Made by a program: the position numbers and the translations under genes. The notes beneath the pieces were generated by a model. The model was not told where the DNA came from and did no database searches. It saw only the letters and a list, made by a program, of their open reading frames with translations. From positions 55,063-119,062 of the forward strand of contig CAWBNB010000038.1 in the NCBI GenBank assembly GCA_963789885.1: a stretch of DNA of 64,000 bases. The letters are read 5' to 3'. This document shows positions 46,215-56,680 of this stretch, one piece after another. The DNA is from DATEDA01 sp963789885. Lineage in GTDB: Bacteria; Pseudomonadota; Gammaproteobacteria; Burkholderiales; SG8-39. The number at the start of each line of letters is the position of its first letter. Position 1 is the stretch's first letter.

Positions 46215-47325
46215 CCGGCGTTCCTCCTCTGGTCAATGCGCCGCCGTTTTCATCGGCCGGCCGACGAGCGCTTGCACGGTTGGCGCGGGACACGCATCGC
46301 TCCGCATCCAATGCCAGATCGCGCGCGGCCTCGCGCCGCAGATATCGCCCGAGCCACGTGGTCCAGCCGAGGCGTCCATACGAACCGAGACGGGTCATCG
46401 GCACCTCTTTTGGCAACAACGCGAGCCGCAGATCCCATGCCAGCTCGAAGGCGAAGTAATTGCGTACCCAGGCGACCAGCTTCTCGAGCGCCGTCCCGCC
46501 TGGCAGAAACATTTCGTACTGCGTCAACGTGAGCGGCCCGAGCTGGATCTGGAACTTGTGCTGCCGGTCCCACACCCGTGCGCCGAGCACGGCGCTGCGG
46601 CCGAGCATCGCGCTGACATCCCGCCGCCCAAGGCGGGACTGCTCCGTTCGCGGCAGGTGCAGCCAGTGACCCACGAACTCGTCGATTCGCACCGGGACCC
46701 GGAAAAAGCCGGCGAGAATCGCGACGAGACCGTCGCGGTTACGCGCGTTGCGGGACAGCCATCCCGAGTAGAAGAACTTGGCATGGTCGTTCACGGCATC
46801 GCGCCGCGCGAGCTCGCGAGTGCCGATGCCGATCAGCGATCCGACATAGGCGGCGAAGCCGTCGTCATCGGCCCGATCCAGGCGCACCGTCGGCTGCGCC
46901 TGGCTCCACGCGCGGTAGAACATCGCGAGGAACCGGTGGTGAAAGATGTCGAGGAACCGCGCGAACGTATGGTCGCCGCCGTGCAGGATGCGCTCGCGCG
47001 CAAAGTCGGTCAGGTGCAGCGGCAGCGGTCCATTCGGGCCGAGGAGGCCCAGGAAGCTCACCACGAGCCGCGGCGGCCGCGCGCCCTTGGCCGGCTGCAG
47101 CGCGGCGAGCGAAGCAGGGGCGAATGCCAGCGACGGGTCCTGGCCGAGCCGGATCGGCTCGTCAGCCGGACGGAGCGCCGTCCCGAGGCGCGGCTTGTCC
47201 TCGAAGGCGCACTCGATGCGCCGCAGCAGCTGGAAGTAGTCGTACTCGAACGGCCGCTCGCCCAACGCGGAGAACAGCGCGGATGGCCCGAGTCGGGCCA
47301 CTACGCGATCATCCGGTCGCCCCAT
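46180..47325 (-). CDS. tssG: T6SS baseplate wedge protein TssG
   Basis: Baseplate subunit of 381 residues that forms the wedge with TssF and TssE. Typical segments are [47 protein letters not shown] and [18 protein letters not shown] 47325 overlaps the end of tssF by about 25 bases, and the 3' end overlaps clpV by 35. No frameshift is seen. The start lacks a clear ribosome site, and translation may be coupled to tssF. Confidence 0.92.
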   Translation of the reverse strand: MGRPDDRVVARLGPSALFSALGERPFEYDYFQLLRRIECAFEDKPRLGTALRPADEPIRLGQDPSLAFAPASLAALQPAKGARPPRLVVSFLGLLGPNGPLPLHLTDFARERILHGGDHTFARFLDIFHHRFLAMFYRAWSQAQPTVRLDRADDDGFAAYVGSLIGIGTRELARRDAVNDHAKFFYSGWLSRNARNRDGLVAILAGFFRVPVRIDEFVGHWLHLPRTEQSRLGRRDVSAMLGRSAVLGARVWDRQHKFQIQLGPLTLTQYEMFLPGGTALEKLVAWVRNYFAFELAWDLRLALLPKEVPMTRLGSYGRLGWTTWLGRYLRREAARDLALDAERCVSRANRASARRPADENGGALTRGGTPDGGNQSRRAVR

Positions 47326-49210
47326 CGGGGCACCCAACGCTTGATTTCGCCGCGTCCGGCCGAGCGGAGCACGGTCTCGGTGAACGAGTTGATCGATGCA
47401 TGGCGCGCGAAGAACTTCTCCAGCACGCAACCGAGCAGAAAAGCGCTACCTCCCTGGAACGCGAGCTCGTCCACGTCGAGCTCGATCTTCAGACCTCTGC
47501 CGAAGGCGATCGGGCCGGCCGCCGGGACCCGGCGCACGATGGGTTCGACGCGGACCGCACGAACCCCGTCGATCTGGCGCCGGCTTGCGGTGTCGGGCGT
47601 CGTTGCGTATCGCTCCAGCACGGAGCGCAGGGCCGCCGCGCCCTGCCGCGGGTCGGTGTCGACGAGCGAGAGGTAGTTGAACGACAGGTTGTTGATGAGC
47701 TTCCACTCGGCGCCCCGCTCCCACACCGGCGAGTAGGGCCGCGAGGGGCCTTTCAGCGAGCGTACGGCGAGGACCGGCGCGGCAGTCTCCAGCACGAAGT
47801 CCGTGCGGCCGTGGCCGAGCGGCATCAGCAGCGGCAGGTCGCGGTTCGTGCAGAGCACGGTCACCGAGAGTTGGCGCAGGTCGGCGGAAAACGGTGCCTG
47901 CTTCGCATCGACCAGCGAGAGGAAGACCTCGCTTCCAATGTAGCTCGATCTGAAGCCGTGCCGCCTTTGATTCTCGGACAGGAGGCGCGGCTCGCGCTGC
48001 ACCGTGTAGTACGCCGTGTGCTCGCCGGATTCCGTGTGGAAGGCAGCGTAGAACGGCAGAAACTCGGTCTCCGCCGCATTGCCGGCGCTGAAGCCCGTGA
48101 CGCCGGTGACTTCGAACACCTCGTAGTCAAGCGGATGCACGCGGTCCGGCACGACGTGATATTCGTGAGCGGCATCGGATAGATGGATGCGATCGGCGCG
48201 CTTCGGGAAGAGGTTGATCGCCGGGGTGCAGTTGAGCGCGAAGTTCGAGGCATCGACGACGTTCTCGAGCCGCGGGTCGCCGCGTTCGAACAGGACGACG
48301 AGCTCGAGCTCGGTGCCGGCCTGGCGCCGAATGCCCGGCGCGAGGCCGTCGAGGTCCACGAACAGGAACCGGTGCGGGAACGCAAAATACTCCTGCAGCA
48401 GCCGGTACCCCTGGAACATGCGCGGTGAGACGGGCAGCAGCGCTTCGTCGTCCTCGAAGCCCGCCCGGCGTACGCCTTCCGGCCCGATCCAATGGTGCCA
48501 GCGCCACGGACGCTCGGCCGGGCCCACGACAATACCGAGCGCCGCGCCGTGAAAGAGCTCGTACAGTCGATAGGCCGTCTCATCGTTCCCGCCGAGGAAC
48601 AGTGCGCAACCGATCGAGCTCGATCTGGTTGAACGTCAGGCCCGCCGTCGACCGTAACCTAAGGCGTACGCCGCCGCGGACTCGCGGCCCGGCGGGAAGC
48701 GCCGCCAGGGGGAGGTCGCGGTGCATACGAGAAGTACTGCGCTTCGGCGATCTCGATGGGCCAGAGCGTGACGGCCTGCGCGGTGCGAACCTCGACCGGC
48801 GCGCGCTCATCGTCGTCAGCCCGCGGGGCGCCCTCGGCCCGCCGTTCGCCGCGGGCATTCCTGAGGCTCGTGCCGCGCGGGACCGGAAAGCCCCGCGCAA
48901 GATTCGGCTCGTTCAGCTCGGGCTGGAGCTGGAGCATCATCATCGCCGGCGTCGGCGCAAGAAAGTTCGGGTAGACGATCTCGAGCAGCCGTTGCGTCAG
49001 GCGCGGAAACTCGGCATCCAGCTTGACCTGCACGCGAGCGGCGAGGAACGCGACACCCTCCAGCAGCCGCTCGACGTACGGGTCGGTAACCTCGATTCCG
49101 TCCATGCCGAGACGGGCCGCGATCTTGGGGAACTCGCGCGCGAACTCCGCGCCCATCTCGCGCAGATGACCCAGCTCCTGGTTGTAGTAGCGCAACAGGC
49201 GCGGGTCCAC
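47301..49210 (-). CDS. tssF: T6SS baseplate protein TssF, frameshifted
   Basis: Baseplate subunit of about 636 residues. The N-terminus MDPRLLRYYNQELGHLREMG and the core (EVFEVTGVTGFS, SRPYSPVWERGAEWKLINNL) are classic TssF. The frame is broken between about 48500 and 48850 (three frames in use); after that it runs intact to 47301. The 1910-base length is not a multiple of three. It lies 2 bases after tssE and overlaps tssG. Confidence 0.9.
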
Positions 49211-49212
49211 GG

Positions 49213-49728
49213 CTAGCTCCCCCGCGACAGGTCGCTGATCTCGACCTCGCCCGTCTCGAGGTCCACGCTCGTCCGGAGCAGCATCTCGAGCGGCACCGGC
49301 TGGGCCCAGAGGGTACCCCGGATATTGATGCTGACCACGTTGCGATGGTCGAGCTCCGACTCGAGCACGACCGGCTCGACCTCGAGCGAATCGGGGAGAA
49401 TGCGCGGCTCGAAGGCCTCGATCGCCTGGCGGAGCAGGCGCTCGAGCTCGACGATGTCGAGCGACGATGCCGTCTCGCCGGCGAGCGGTGGCAGCCCGTA
49501 GTTCAGCACGGAGCGCTCGACGTGAGGCATACCCGCGAGCGCGTCCAGCCGACCGAGATTCGTCGCGTTGAAGAGCCAGGCGAGGTCCCTCAGCACCGCC
49601 TGGCGGATCCGCGCCTTGCTCATGACGCGTCGTTCCGGTGGTTCGCGCGCCTGGTTGTCGGGCTCGTCGTCGATCAACCGATCGAGTAGCGCGGGCTGGA
49701 GCCGCTCTTGCGGTGTGAGCTCGGCCAC
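49213..49728 (-). CDS. tssE: T6SS baseplate protein TssE
   Basis: gp25-like baseplate subunit of 171 residues. The gp25 lysozyme-like fold is visible in QAVLRDLAWLFNATNL, VLNYGLPPLAG, LRQAIEAFEPRILPDSL and VVSINIRGTLWAQPVPLEM. It initiates sheath polymerisation on the baseplate. It is intact, 13 bases after tagJ and 2 before tssF, in one operon. Confidence 0.93.
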   Translation of the reverse strand: MAELTPQERLQPALLDRLIDDEPDNQAREPPERRVMSKARIRQAVLRDLAWLFNATNLGRLDALAGMPHVERSVLNYGLPPLAGETASSLDIVELERLLRQAIEAFEPRILPDSLEVEPVVLESELDHRNVVSINIRGTLWAQPVPLEMLLRTSVDLETGEVEISDLSRGS

Positions 49729-49741
49729 GCGGGTTGCCTCG

Positions 49742-50560
49742 TCAGGCCGGCGCCTGCGACGTCGCGGCGAACCGCAGCTCGCGCAGGTCGAGGATCGAGA
49801 GCTCGCCGAAATCGGTCGCGAGCACCCGCTGCCCGAGCCCGAGGAACGTGTCGGCGCCGCGCTCCTCCCAGATCGTCTTGCGGGCGAGCACGATGGCGCC
49901 GTCCTCGCTCTTCTCCGAGCCCGAATAGCGCGTGGGGATCAGAGCCATGGTCTCCCCGCCATTCGAGAGCTCGAGATGGGCCGGCAGCCAGACCATGTCG
50001 CGCAAGTCCGTAGGCGCTTCGATCGCCACGCGAGACAGTCGCGCGAACGGAACCCAGTAGTAGCGGCCGTTGATCACTGCCTCGAGGATTGGCCCGAGGC
50101 GCGAGTCGGCGTCGGCGATCCATTCGAACGGCCGGTCGTCGACCACCCCCGGCGATGCGGGCGCGCCATCGAACGCCTGCGCGCGGAGCGCGGCGGATTC
50201 GTTCTCCTGGCCCCGTCCGCTCAGTAGCAGGGATTCGATAAGCAAGGCGAGCCACTGCTCCGGCTCCCCGAACAGGAGCGGTGAGGTTTGACCGCTGAAC
50301 ACTTTCTTGCGCAGCACCTCGCAGCGGATGGCGTCGCGATACATTGCCACCATGGCGAGCGCGCCGGCATCCAGTTGCCCGACGACATCGAGCTGCGCGA
50401 GCGCGCGGTCCCAGTGGCCGAGGACGGCGAGGAGCTGAAACAAAAACGTCCGGAGTTTCGCGTCACCGGGCTTGCCGCGCACCTGCTCTTGCAGGAGGCC
50501 GAGCGCCTGCGCGGGATCGCCGGCCCGAAGACATTCTTCCGCACTGCTGGCTGCAGCCAT
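49742..50560 (-). CDS. tagJ: T6SS accessory protein TagJ (ImpE family)
   Basis: ImpE-family protein of 272 residues, known in H1-type systems to bind the TssB N-terminus and assist ClpV-mediated sheath recycling. An N-terminal TPR-like part (about 1-110, DPAQALGLLQEQVRGKPGDA) precedes the ImpE domain (RPFEWIADADSRLGPILEAV, GRYYWVPFARL). It is intact and sits between hcp and tssE. Confidence 0.88.
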   Translation of the reverse strand: MAAASSAEECLRAGDPAQALGLLQEQVRGKPGDAKLRTFLFQLLAVLGHWDRALAQLDVVGQLDAGALAMVAMYRDAIRCEVLRKKVFSGQTSPLLFGEPEQWLALLIESLLLSGRGQENESAALRAQAFDGAPASPGVVDDRPFEWIADADSRLGPILEAVINGRYYWVPFARLSRVAIEAPTDLRDMVWLPAHLELSNGGETMALIPTRYSGSEKSEDGAIVLARKTIWEERGADTFLGLGQRVLATDFGELSILDLRELRFAATSQAPA

Positions 50561-50593
50561 TGAGCCTCCGCGGTCCGCTCGAGCAGCGTCGGA

Positions 50594-51085
50594 TCAGGAT
50601 GGAGTGATTTCTGTTTCGAACGTCATGCCGCCGCGCTTCTGCCCATCCGCGCCTTGAGGCAGGTACTCCACAGTGATCTTTTGGTAGGCGAGGCTCAAGT
50701 GTTCGACCAGGCCCGGTGCGTCGCCGTTCGTTTCAGGTTGAACGTCGAAGAAAGTGAGGCGTCCGTTCTGGATCGTGATCTTGAGATACTCGAGGGAGGT
50801 CCCGCCAGCCTTGCGGACGGTGAGCACCGCCTTCTTGATCGTATCGTTGTTGCGCATCGCCGACATCAATGCCGTCGACGCACTGTCTATACGCTTCACG
50901 ATCTTGAGCTCGTTGAGCGCCGCCTTGCCCGCCTTTCCGCCACCGCCCATCTCGGTCTGCGCGCGCATTCCCCACGACCAGCCGGTGACGTCGATCTCGT
51001 CCTTGTGGCTGCTGTCGCGCGACTCGCCCTTGATGGGGCCGAGCTTGGCGCTCTCGATCTTGAGAAACATGTCGTCCAGAGCCAT
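50594..51085 (-). CDS. hcp: Hcp tube protein (second paralogue)
   Basis: Hcp/TssD of 163 residues: MFLKIESAKLGPIKGESRDS, IDVTGWSWGMRAQ, VLTVRKAGGTSLEYLKITIQ and LAYQKITVEYLPQ. It is the copy within the canonical tss operon (after tssC, before tagJ), hence probably the main tube subunit. It is intact and clearly diverged from the copy at 41406. Confidence 0.93.
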   Translation of the reverse strand: MALDDMFLKIESAKLGPIKGESRDSSHKDEIDVTGWSWGMRAQTEMGGGGKAGKAALNELKIVKRIDSASTALMSAMRNNDTIKKAVLTVRKAGGTSLEYLKITIQNGRLTFFDVQPETNGDAPGLVEHLSLAYQKITVEYLPQGADGQKRGGMTFETEITPS

Positions 51086-51274
51086 GTGATCCTGTCCCAG
51101 AAAGCGCGCTCAAGCCGGTCCGAGCCGGCCATCGGCCGCGAGCCAGCTACGGCCCCGCGACCGCCGCGTGCCTTTGCCCCCGGCCGGTTGCCGGCCCCGG
51201 TCGAGGACCGGCCGGGACTGGGCACGCGCGCCGGCCCGCCCGGTCGTGCGAGGGATCGCCGGGCCTCTTGGCCG

Positions 51275-52785
51275 TCACGCCGCCTTCGCCGACGGCAGCT
51301 TCGAGACCAGGCGCAGCGACACCGTCAGGCCTTCGAGCTGGTAGTGCGGCCGCAGGAAGAACTTCGAGCGTGTAGTAGCCCGGGTTGCCCTCGACTTCCT
51401 CGACCACGACCTCCGCCGCCGCCAGCGGCTTGCGCGCCTTCGTGGTCTCCGACGAGTTGGCCGGATCGCCGTCGACGTAGTTCATGATCCAGTTGTTGCA
51501 GCCAGCGTCTGCATGTCGTCGCGCTCCTTGAACGAGCCGATCTTGTCGCGCACGATGCACTTCAGGTAGTGCGCGAAGCGGCAGCACGCGAACAGGTACG
51601 GCAGCCGCGCCGCCAGGTTGGCATTGGCGGTCGCGTCCGGGTCGTCGTACTCGGCCGGCTTCTGCAGCGACTGGGCGCCGATGAAGGCGGCGAAGTCGGA
51701 GTTCTTGCGGTGGATCAGCGGCATGAAGCCGTTCTTCGCCAGCTCGGCCTCGCGCCGGTCGCTGATGGCGATCTCGGTCGGGCACTTCATGTCGACGCCG
51801 CCGTCGTCGGTCGGGAAGGTGTGCGTCGGCAGGCCTTCGACCGCGCCGCCGGATTCGATGCCGCGGATGCGCGAGCACCAGCCGTACAGCTTGAACGAGC
51901 GGTTGATGTTGACCGCCATCGCATAGGCCGCGTTGGCCCAGGTGTACTTGCTGTGGTCGGCGCCGCCGGTGTCTTCCTCGAAGTCGAACTCCTCGACCGG
52001 GTTGGTCTTGGCGCCGTAGGGCAGGCGCGCCAGGAAGCGCGGCATCGCCAGGCCGATGTAGCGCGCGTCGTCGGACTCGCGCAGCGAGCGCCAGGCGGCG
52101 TACTCCGGGCGTCGTGAAGATCTTGGTCAGATCGCGCGGATTGGCGAGCTCCTGCCACGACGTCCATCTGCATGACGCGTCGGCGACGCGCCGGCGATGA
52201 ACGGCGCGTGCGCCGCGGCGGCGATCTTCGCCATCTCGCCGAGCAGCTCGACGTCGGGCGGGCTGTGGTCGAAGTGGTAGTCGCCGACCAGGCAGCCGAA
52301 GGGCTCGCCGCCGAACTGGCCGTACTCCTCCTCGTAGATCTTCTTGAAGAGCGGGCTCTGGTCCCAGGCCGTGCCCTTGTAGCGCTTGAGCGTCTTGCCG
52401 AGGTCCTTCTTGGAGATGTTCATGCACGCGGATCTTCAGCATCTCGTCGGTCTCGGTGTTGTTGACGAGGTAGTGCAGGCCGCGCCACGCGCCCTCGAGC
52501 TTCTGGAAGTCCGTCGTGGTGCAGGATCAGGTTGACCTGCTCGGACAGCTTCTTGTCGATCTCGGCGATCATCGCCTCGATCGACTTCGATCGACGTCGC
52601 TGCCGATCAGCTTGGTGCTGCGCCAGCGCCTGCTGGGCCAGCGTCTGCACCGCCTGCTCGACCGCGCTCTTCGCCTCGTCGGTCTTCGGCTTGAACTCCT
52701 TCTGCAGCGAGCTGCGAGAGCTCGTCGCCCTCGAGCGTCGACGCCCTGCGGCGCTGAGCTGGTCTGCTGTTGCGTCGTCGGCCAT
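51275..52785 (-). CDS. tssC: T6SS sheath protein TssC (VipB), heavily frameshifted
   Basis: Large sheath subunit of about 500 residues. Conserved pieces in order are LQKEFKPKTDEAKSAVEQAV, RVMNISKKDLGKTLKRYKG-like, WDQSPLFKKIYEEEYGQFGG, AMPRFLARLPYGAKTNPVEE, HRKNSDFAAFIGAQSLQKPA and LRLVSKLPSAKAA at the end. At least six single-base indels break it (near 51370, 51505, 52110, 52165, 52425, 52515 and 52590-52720). The true stop is TGA 51275; the open frame past it is a shadow. High conservation between breaks argues for sequence error. Confidence 0.9.
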
Positions 52786-52803
52786 GGTCTATCCTCCTCG
52801 CGA

Positions 52804-53328
52804 TTACTGCGCGTCGACGGGTCTGCCGCTCTGGTCGGCGGCTTGGCGCTCGCCGCCAGCGACTTCAGCAGCGCCGGATCCTGCAGCACCTTGGCGATCA
52901 GCTCCTCGGCGCCGGTCTTGCCGTCCATGTAGGTGATCAGGTTGGCGAGCTGCTGGCGCGCCTCGAGCAGCTTGCTGAGCGCGTCGACCTTGCGCGCCAC
53001 CGCGGCCGGCGAGAAGTCGTCCATGCTCTCGAAGGTGATGTCGACCGTCGAGGTTGCCTTCGCCGGTGAGCGTGTTGGGCACCTGGAACGCGACGCGCGG
53101 CTTCATCGCCTTCATGCGGCCGTCGAAGTTGTCGACGTCGATCTCGAGGAACTTGCGGTCGGCGACCGGCGGCAGCGGCTCCGCCGGCTTGCCCGACAGG
53201 TCGGCCATCACGCCCATGACGAACGGCAGCTGGATCTTCTTCTCCGCGCCGTAGAGCTCGACGTCGTACTCGATCTGCACGCGCGGCGCGCGGTTGCGGG
53301 CGATGAATTTCTGACTGCTCTGTGCCAT
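52804..53328 (-). CDS. tssB: T6SS sheath protein TssB (VipA), frameshifted
   Basis: Small sheath subunit of about 174 residues. Motifs are RNRAPRVQIEYDVELYGAEK, LPFVMGVMADLSGKP, IDVDNFDGRMKAMKP and, in a second frame, MDDFSPAAVARKVDALSKLL and LITYMDGKTGAEELI. The frame leaves near 53055 and returns near 52835, so the start and stop share a frame. ATG 53328 has AAGGAG. It pairs with tssC, 18 bases downstream. Confidence 0.92.
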   Translation of the reverse strand: MAQSSQKFIARNRAPRVQIEYDVELYGAEKKIQLPFVMGVMADLSGKPAEPLPPVADRKFLEIDVDNFDGRMKAMKPRVAFQVPNTLTGEGNLDGRHHLREHGRLLAGRGGAQGRRAQQAARGAPAARQPDHLHGRQDRRRGADRQGAAGSGAAEVAGGERQAADQSGRPVDAQ

Positions 53329-53403
53329 TTCTGACTCCTTGCTTCGCGTTGGTCGGGGTCAACCCCGTTCGCCGCCGCTCCCCCACGAGAGCATCAGCGA
53401 CGG

Positions 53404-54441
53404 TTATTCTCTGCTGATTCCCGCGATCGTGTGGATCTGTTTGAGGCCGTCCGGCGCCAGGTCCTCGATGATCTCCACGAAGTTCATGGTCATCAAACGC
53501 TGCGCGCGCCGGATGAGCAGAGGCGCCGGGCTCGCGGGCTCCGTTCGCTCCATGTACGCGCACACCTTGTCGAGCAGACGTATCGCATCTTCCCGGCTGC
53601 GGACCTCGCCGGTAACGACGAGCGGCGCCCCCGATTCGCCGGGGACCGAGCCTTCCCCCCCGGCAACGGCCGCTTCGGGGCCCCCGGTGGCGATGCCGCA
53701 GGCGTGCGCAACGACCCGCAAGACGTCGTTAAGGGGCTTGAGATCCACTGCGCGATCGGACCCGACCTTGTCATCCAGCAGGCGTTGGAGCGCAAGCGAC
53801 TGATCGAGTGCGGTGTGCGCTGCATCGAGCTGCGTCCGGTCCTTCTCCGCAGCCCCGCGCAGCACCCCTGTAATCTGCGCCTCGCTCGGCACCACGTCGC
53901 CGTCGGCGGGCTGCAGTTTCCCCTGAGCGAGGAGCAGGTCGCGTACGGTGAGTCGGCCATAGGGACCCGGCCGCACGACCGCGGCCGCGCGGAGATCACG
54001 CACCAGCACGTCGGACGCCCCCAGTGCCGCCAGGACGTTGAGCCGCATGGTCGAATCGTCGCGGTCATCGGGATCGAGCTTGGGGTGAACGGCGTCCCAG
54101 TAGCGGTCCAGGAGCTGGGTGATCAGCAACAGCCCCGCCGCGAGGCCAGCGAGATGTTCGCGGCGCGTTAGGGCCCTCGTGTACAGGACCGCCAGCCGGA
54201 GGTCCTTGCTTCGGCCGAGGAGCGCGTGTGCGCGGTGGGCGACATCCTCCCAGTCGGGCTCTTCCCCCGGAACGACGGTGCTGCCCAGCACCTGTTCGGG
54301 CTTGCCCTGTGCCGCCTGCTCCAGGGCGAGGAACTCGGGGTCGTATTCGAGATCCGGACCGCAAGGCGAATCAGCCGCGATCGGCTCCATGAGCTCGCTG
54401 ACGGCAGTCAAGCCCGACCCTCCTTCGTTGGCGAAACCCAT
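53404..54441 (-). CDS. tssA: T6SS protein TssA (ImpA N-terminal domain)
   Basis: TssA of 345 residues, the cap or baseplate factor that guides sheath and tube growth. The ImpA_N domain begins at about residue 15 (ELMEPIAADSPCGPDLEYDP) and contains WEDVAHRAHALLGRSKDLRL and LLLITQLLDRYWDAVHPKLD. The C-terminus has the short pattern RAQRLMTMNFVEIIEDLAPD. It is the first gene of the minus-strand tss operon, 75 bases before tssB. It is intact. Confidence 0.92.
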   Translation of the reverse strand: MGFANEGGSGLTAVSELMEPIAADSPCGPDLEYDPEFLALEQAAQGKPEQVLGSTVVPGEEPDWEDVAHRAHALLGRSKDLRLAVLYTRALTRREHLAGLAAGLLLITQLLDRYWDAVHPKLDPDDRDDSTMRLNVLAALGASDVLVRDLRAAAVVRPGPYGRLTVRDLLLAQGKLQPADGDVVPSEAQITGVLRGAAEKDRTQLDAAHTALDQSLALQRLLDDKVGSDRAVDLKPLNDVLRVVAHACGIATGGPEAAVAGGEGSVPGESGAPLVVTGEVRSREDAIRLLDKVCAYMERTEPASPAPLLIRRAQRLMTMNFVEIIEDLAPDGLKQIHTIAGISRE

Positions 54442-54722
54442 CCATCGAGCGGTGCGGACGGGCTGTTGCTACCGGTGTTGATGGCGTAACACATCCCCGG
54501 GCATGCTTTTCGGCACCGATGCGACGAACCCTGCCTCGTCGACGACTTGGCGTCAATAGGCCTGGCACCTTACGCCGGATGAACGAGCCGGTGCACGTCG
54601 AAAAGTTTCATAATGGTACCGGCATGATCCGCGACTCGGGAGGTATAGGGGCCCACCCCTCCCTCCGTCGCGCGCCATGCATTCTGGGCTGGAGATCGCC
54701 GATACAGTTGAAAGGGCATGAG

Positions 54723-56291
54723 ATGGTTCGGACGTTGGGAGCCGTCGCGTTGGGGTTCGCCGTGTTAACGCCCGCGACGCTTGCGCAGGTACCTCGCGAA
54801 CCCTTCTCGACCAAGCATGCCCAGTACGTGCCGGTTTCCTGGTCCGATCTCCCGGGCTGGCCCAGCGGCGCGACGCTGAGCGCGTGGAGCGCCTTTCTAC
54901 AGGGTTGCCGGGTCCTAAGTCGTCGCCCTGCGTGGGAAGCGACCTGTCAGCACGCGTCGGTTGAGCGGCCCACGAACGCCGCGGCGGTTGTCCACTTCTT
55001 CGAGCGCGAGTTCGAGGCGTTTCAGGTTCGGGGCTCCGATCTCATCGACACGGGTGTGCTGACCGGTTACTTCGAGCCCCTGTTGGCCGGAAGTCGTGTG
55101 CGTACGCAGCACTTTCAGCACCCTGTCTACGGCGTCCCCGCGGATCTGCTCTTCCTCGACGCGCGTCTTTTGGACCCGGTCCGCCCCCCCCTCTACGCTC
55201 GTATCGACGGCCGCGATGTCATACCCATAAGGGAGGCGTCGTCGGGCCAAATTGCGAACCAGACTGGACTTTACCGCCTCGATGTATCGCAGGCACCCGC
55301 CGGTCTGCGCGATCGTAAGTTGCGCGTCCGGCAAAGCGGCGAACGGATCGTCCCCTATTTCACGCGCCAAGAAATCGAGCAGCACGGCCTCACATCGGCC
55401 GAGCCAATCGCGTGGGTTGATGATCCGGACCTCCTCTATATCCTGCACATACAGGGGTCTGGCCGTATCCGCATGAGCTCGGGGGAGACCCTGCGCGTCG
55501 CCTTCGGAGAACAGAATGGCCACCCTTTCCTGCCGAAGGTATCCACAGAGTCGTCAGCACCGGTGCGGACTCGCGGGTTGACCGACCGTTCCGCGCCGAC
55601 CTCCGCCGAAGCACGCAGCGCCGAGGTCCAGCGCGTCATCGACCAGCTGCTCGCGCAGGCTGCCGCTGGCGGTGCAGTGAAAAATGCGGCCCCTGCGAAA
55701 GTCCAGTCTGGCCGAACCGAGCCACCGCCTAGGCCGAGCGTGCCGCCGCGTCCATCACCGGCACCGCGCGTCGCCGCGTCATCTCGCCTCCCGGAGGAGG
55801 CGGGCGGTATAGGAGAGGCAACGCCGCGTCCGCCTAGCCGGCCCCGCATTCTGGTATCGAGCATCAGCGACCCAAGCTACGTATTCTTCCGGCAGATTCC
55901 GAATACGGACGCTGGGCCCCCGGGAGCCCTCGGCGTCCCGCTCACCGCTGGTCAGTCGCTCGCCGTGGACCCGCGCGTAACGCCGCTCGGCGCGCCGGTT
56001 GTTATCGCTGCGCGTCGGTCAGACGCGGCAGACCTCACCACGCGACTGATGGTCGCCCAGGACACGGGTGGCGCCATCCGCGGTGCCGTGCGGGCGGATT
56101 ACTTTTGGGGGTTCGGTCCATCGGCGGGCGTATCGGCTATGCGGATGAAAGACGAGCTTCGGATGTGGGTCTTGCTACCAAAGAGTCTCGACATCGCATC
56201 CAAGCACGCACAGCTTCTGCGGACCCGTGGCGCGTCCGGAGCGACGCAAGCGGAGTGCGTATTGGAAGACCCGGAGCTCTGCGTCGAATAA
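54723..56291 (+). CDS. mltA: Lytic murein transglycosylase MltA with a Pro-rich insert
   Basis: Exported transglycosylase of 522 residues with signal peptide (MVRTLGAVALGFAVLTPA to LAQ), MltA barrel (about 55-255: GYFEPLLAGSRV, WVDDPDLLYILHIQGSGRI) and 3D domain (about 375-480) with the catalytic Asp in MVAQDTGGAIRGAVRADYFWG. Between them, residues about 265-370 are a low-complexity Pro/Ala/Arg/Ser-rich insert absent from standard MltA proteins. No lipobox is evident. ATG 54723 gives the signal peptide. Divergent from tssA, it likely opens the wall for T6SS assembly (inference). Confidence 0.88.
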   Translation: MVRTLGAVALGFAVLTPATLAQVPREPFSTKHAQYVPVSWSDLPGWPSGATLSAWSAFLQGCRVLSRRPAWEATCQHASVERPTNAAAVVHFFEREFEAFQVRGSDLIDTGVLTGYFEPLLAGSRVRTQHFQHPVYGVPADLLFLDARLLDPVRPPLYARIDGRDVIPIREASSGQIANQTGLYRLDVSQAPAGLRDRKLRVRQSGERIVPYFTRQEIEQHGLTSAEPIAWVDDPDLLYILHIQGSGRIRMSSGETLRVAFGEQNGHPFLPKVSTESSAPVRTRGLTDRSAPTSAEARSAEVQRVIDQLLAQAAAGGAVKNAAPAKVQSGRTEPPPRPSVPPRPSPAPRVAASSRLPEEAGGIGEATPRPPSRPRILVSSISDPSYVFFRQIPNTDAGPPGALGVPLTAGQSLAVDPRVTPLGAPVVIAARRSDAADLTTRLMVAQDTGGAIRGAVRADYFWGFGPSAGVSAMRMKDELRMWVLLPKSLDIASKHAQLLRTRGASGATQAECVLEDPELCVE

Positions 56292-56484
56292 CTGTAAATC
56301 CAGCCCGTAGCATCCGACAGAGTCGCGAACCATGACCGCGTCGAACGCGTCGCTGTCGCCCGCATTCCGCAAACATCCGATTGTCGGGGCGAGCGGGCGC
56401 TCCTGACATCGCCCACACGCACACCGAGTACGCTCTCGACGGAGGCGTCGGGGCTGTGAGATATCGAGTTTGCCAAGTGTGCGG

Positions 56485-56625
56485 TCAATTCGTGCGGACG
56501 GCGGCTGCCGGCCGGCCGAAGAAGGCGCGCTGGGTTGCCTCGCGAGCCTTCGTCTCGTCCGCGCCCTCGTAGACGATCTCCGGCTCGAGTTCGCGAGACG
56601 AATGCTTGGCGCGTACGATGTGCAC
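56485..56625 (-). CDS. Possible 46-residue protein
   Basis: A short frame from GTG 56625 reads VHIVRAKHSSRELEPEIVYE then GADETKAREATQRAFF, with charged, coding-like composition. No ribosome site was found and no family is known. It may be a remnant. Confidence 0.3.
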   Translation of the reverse strand: MHIVRAKHSSRELEPEIVYEGADETKAREATQRAFFGRPAAAVRTN

Positions 56626-56680
56626 GCAAAAAGGAAAACACGCGAAATGGCACTCTGTGAAGAGGATCGGTCGTCTGTCG

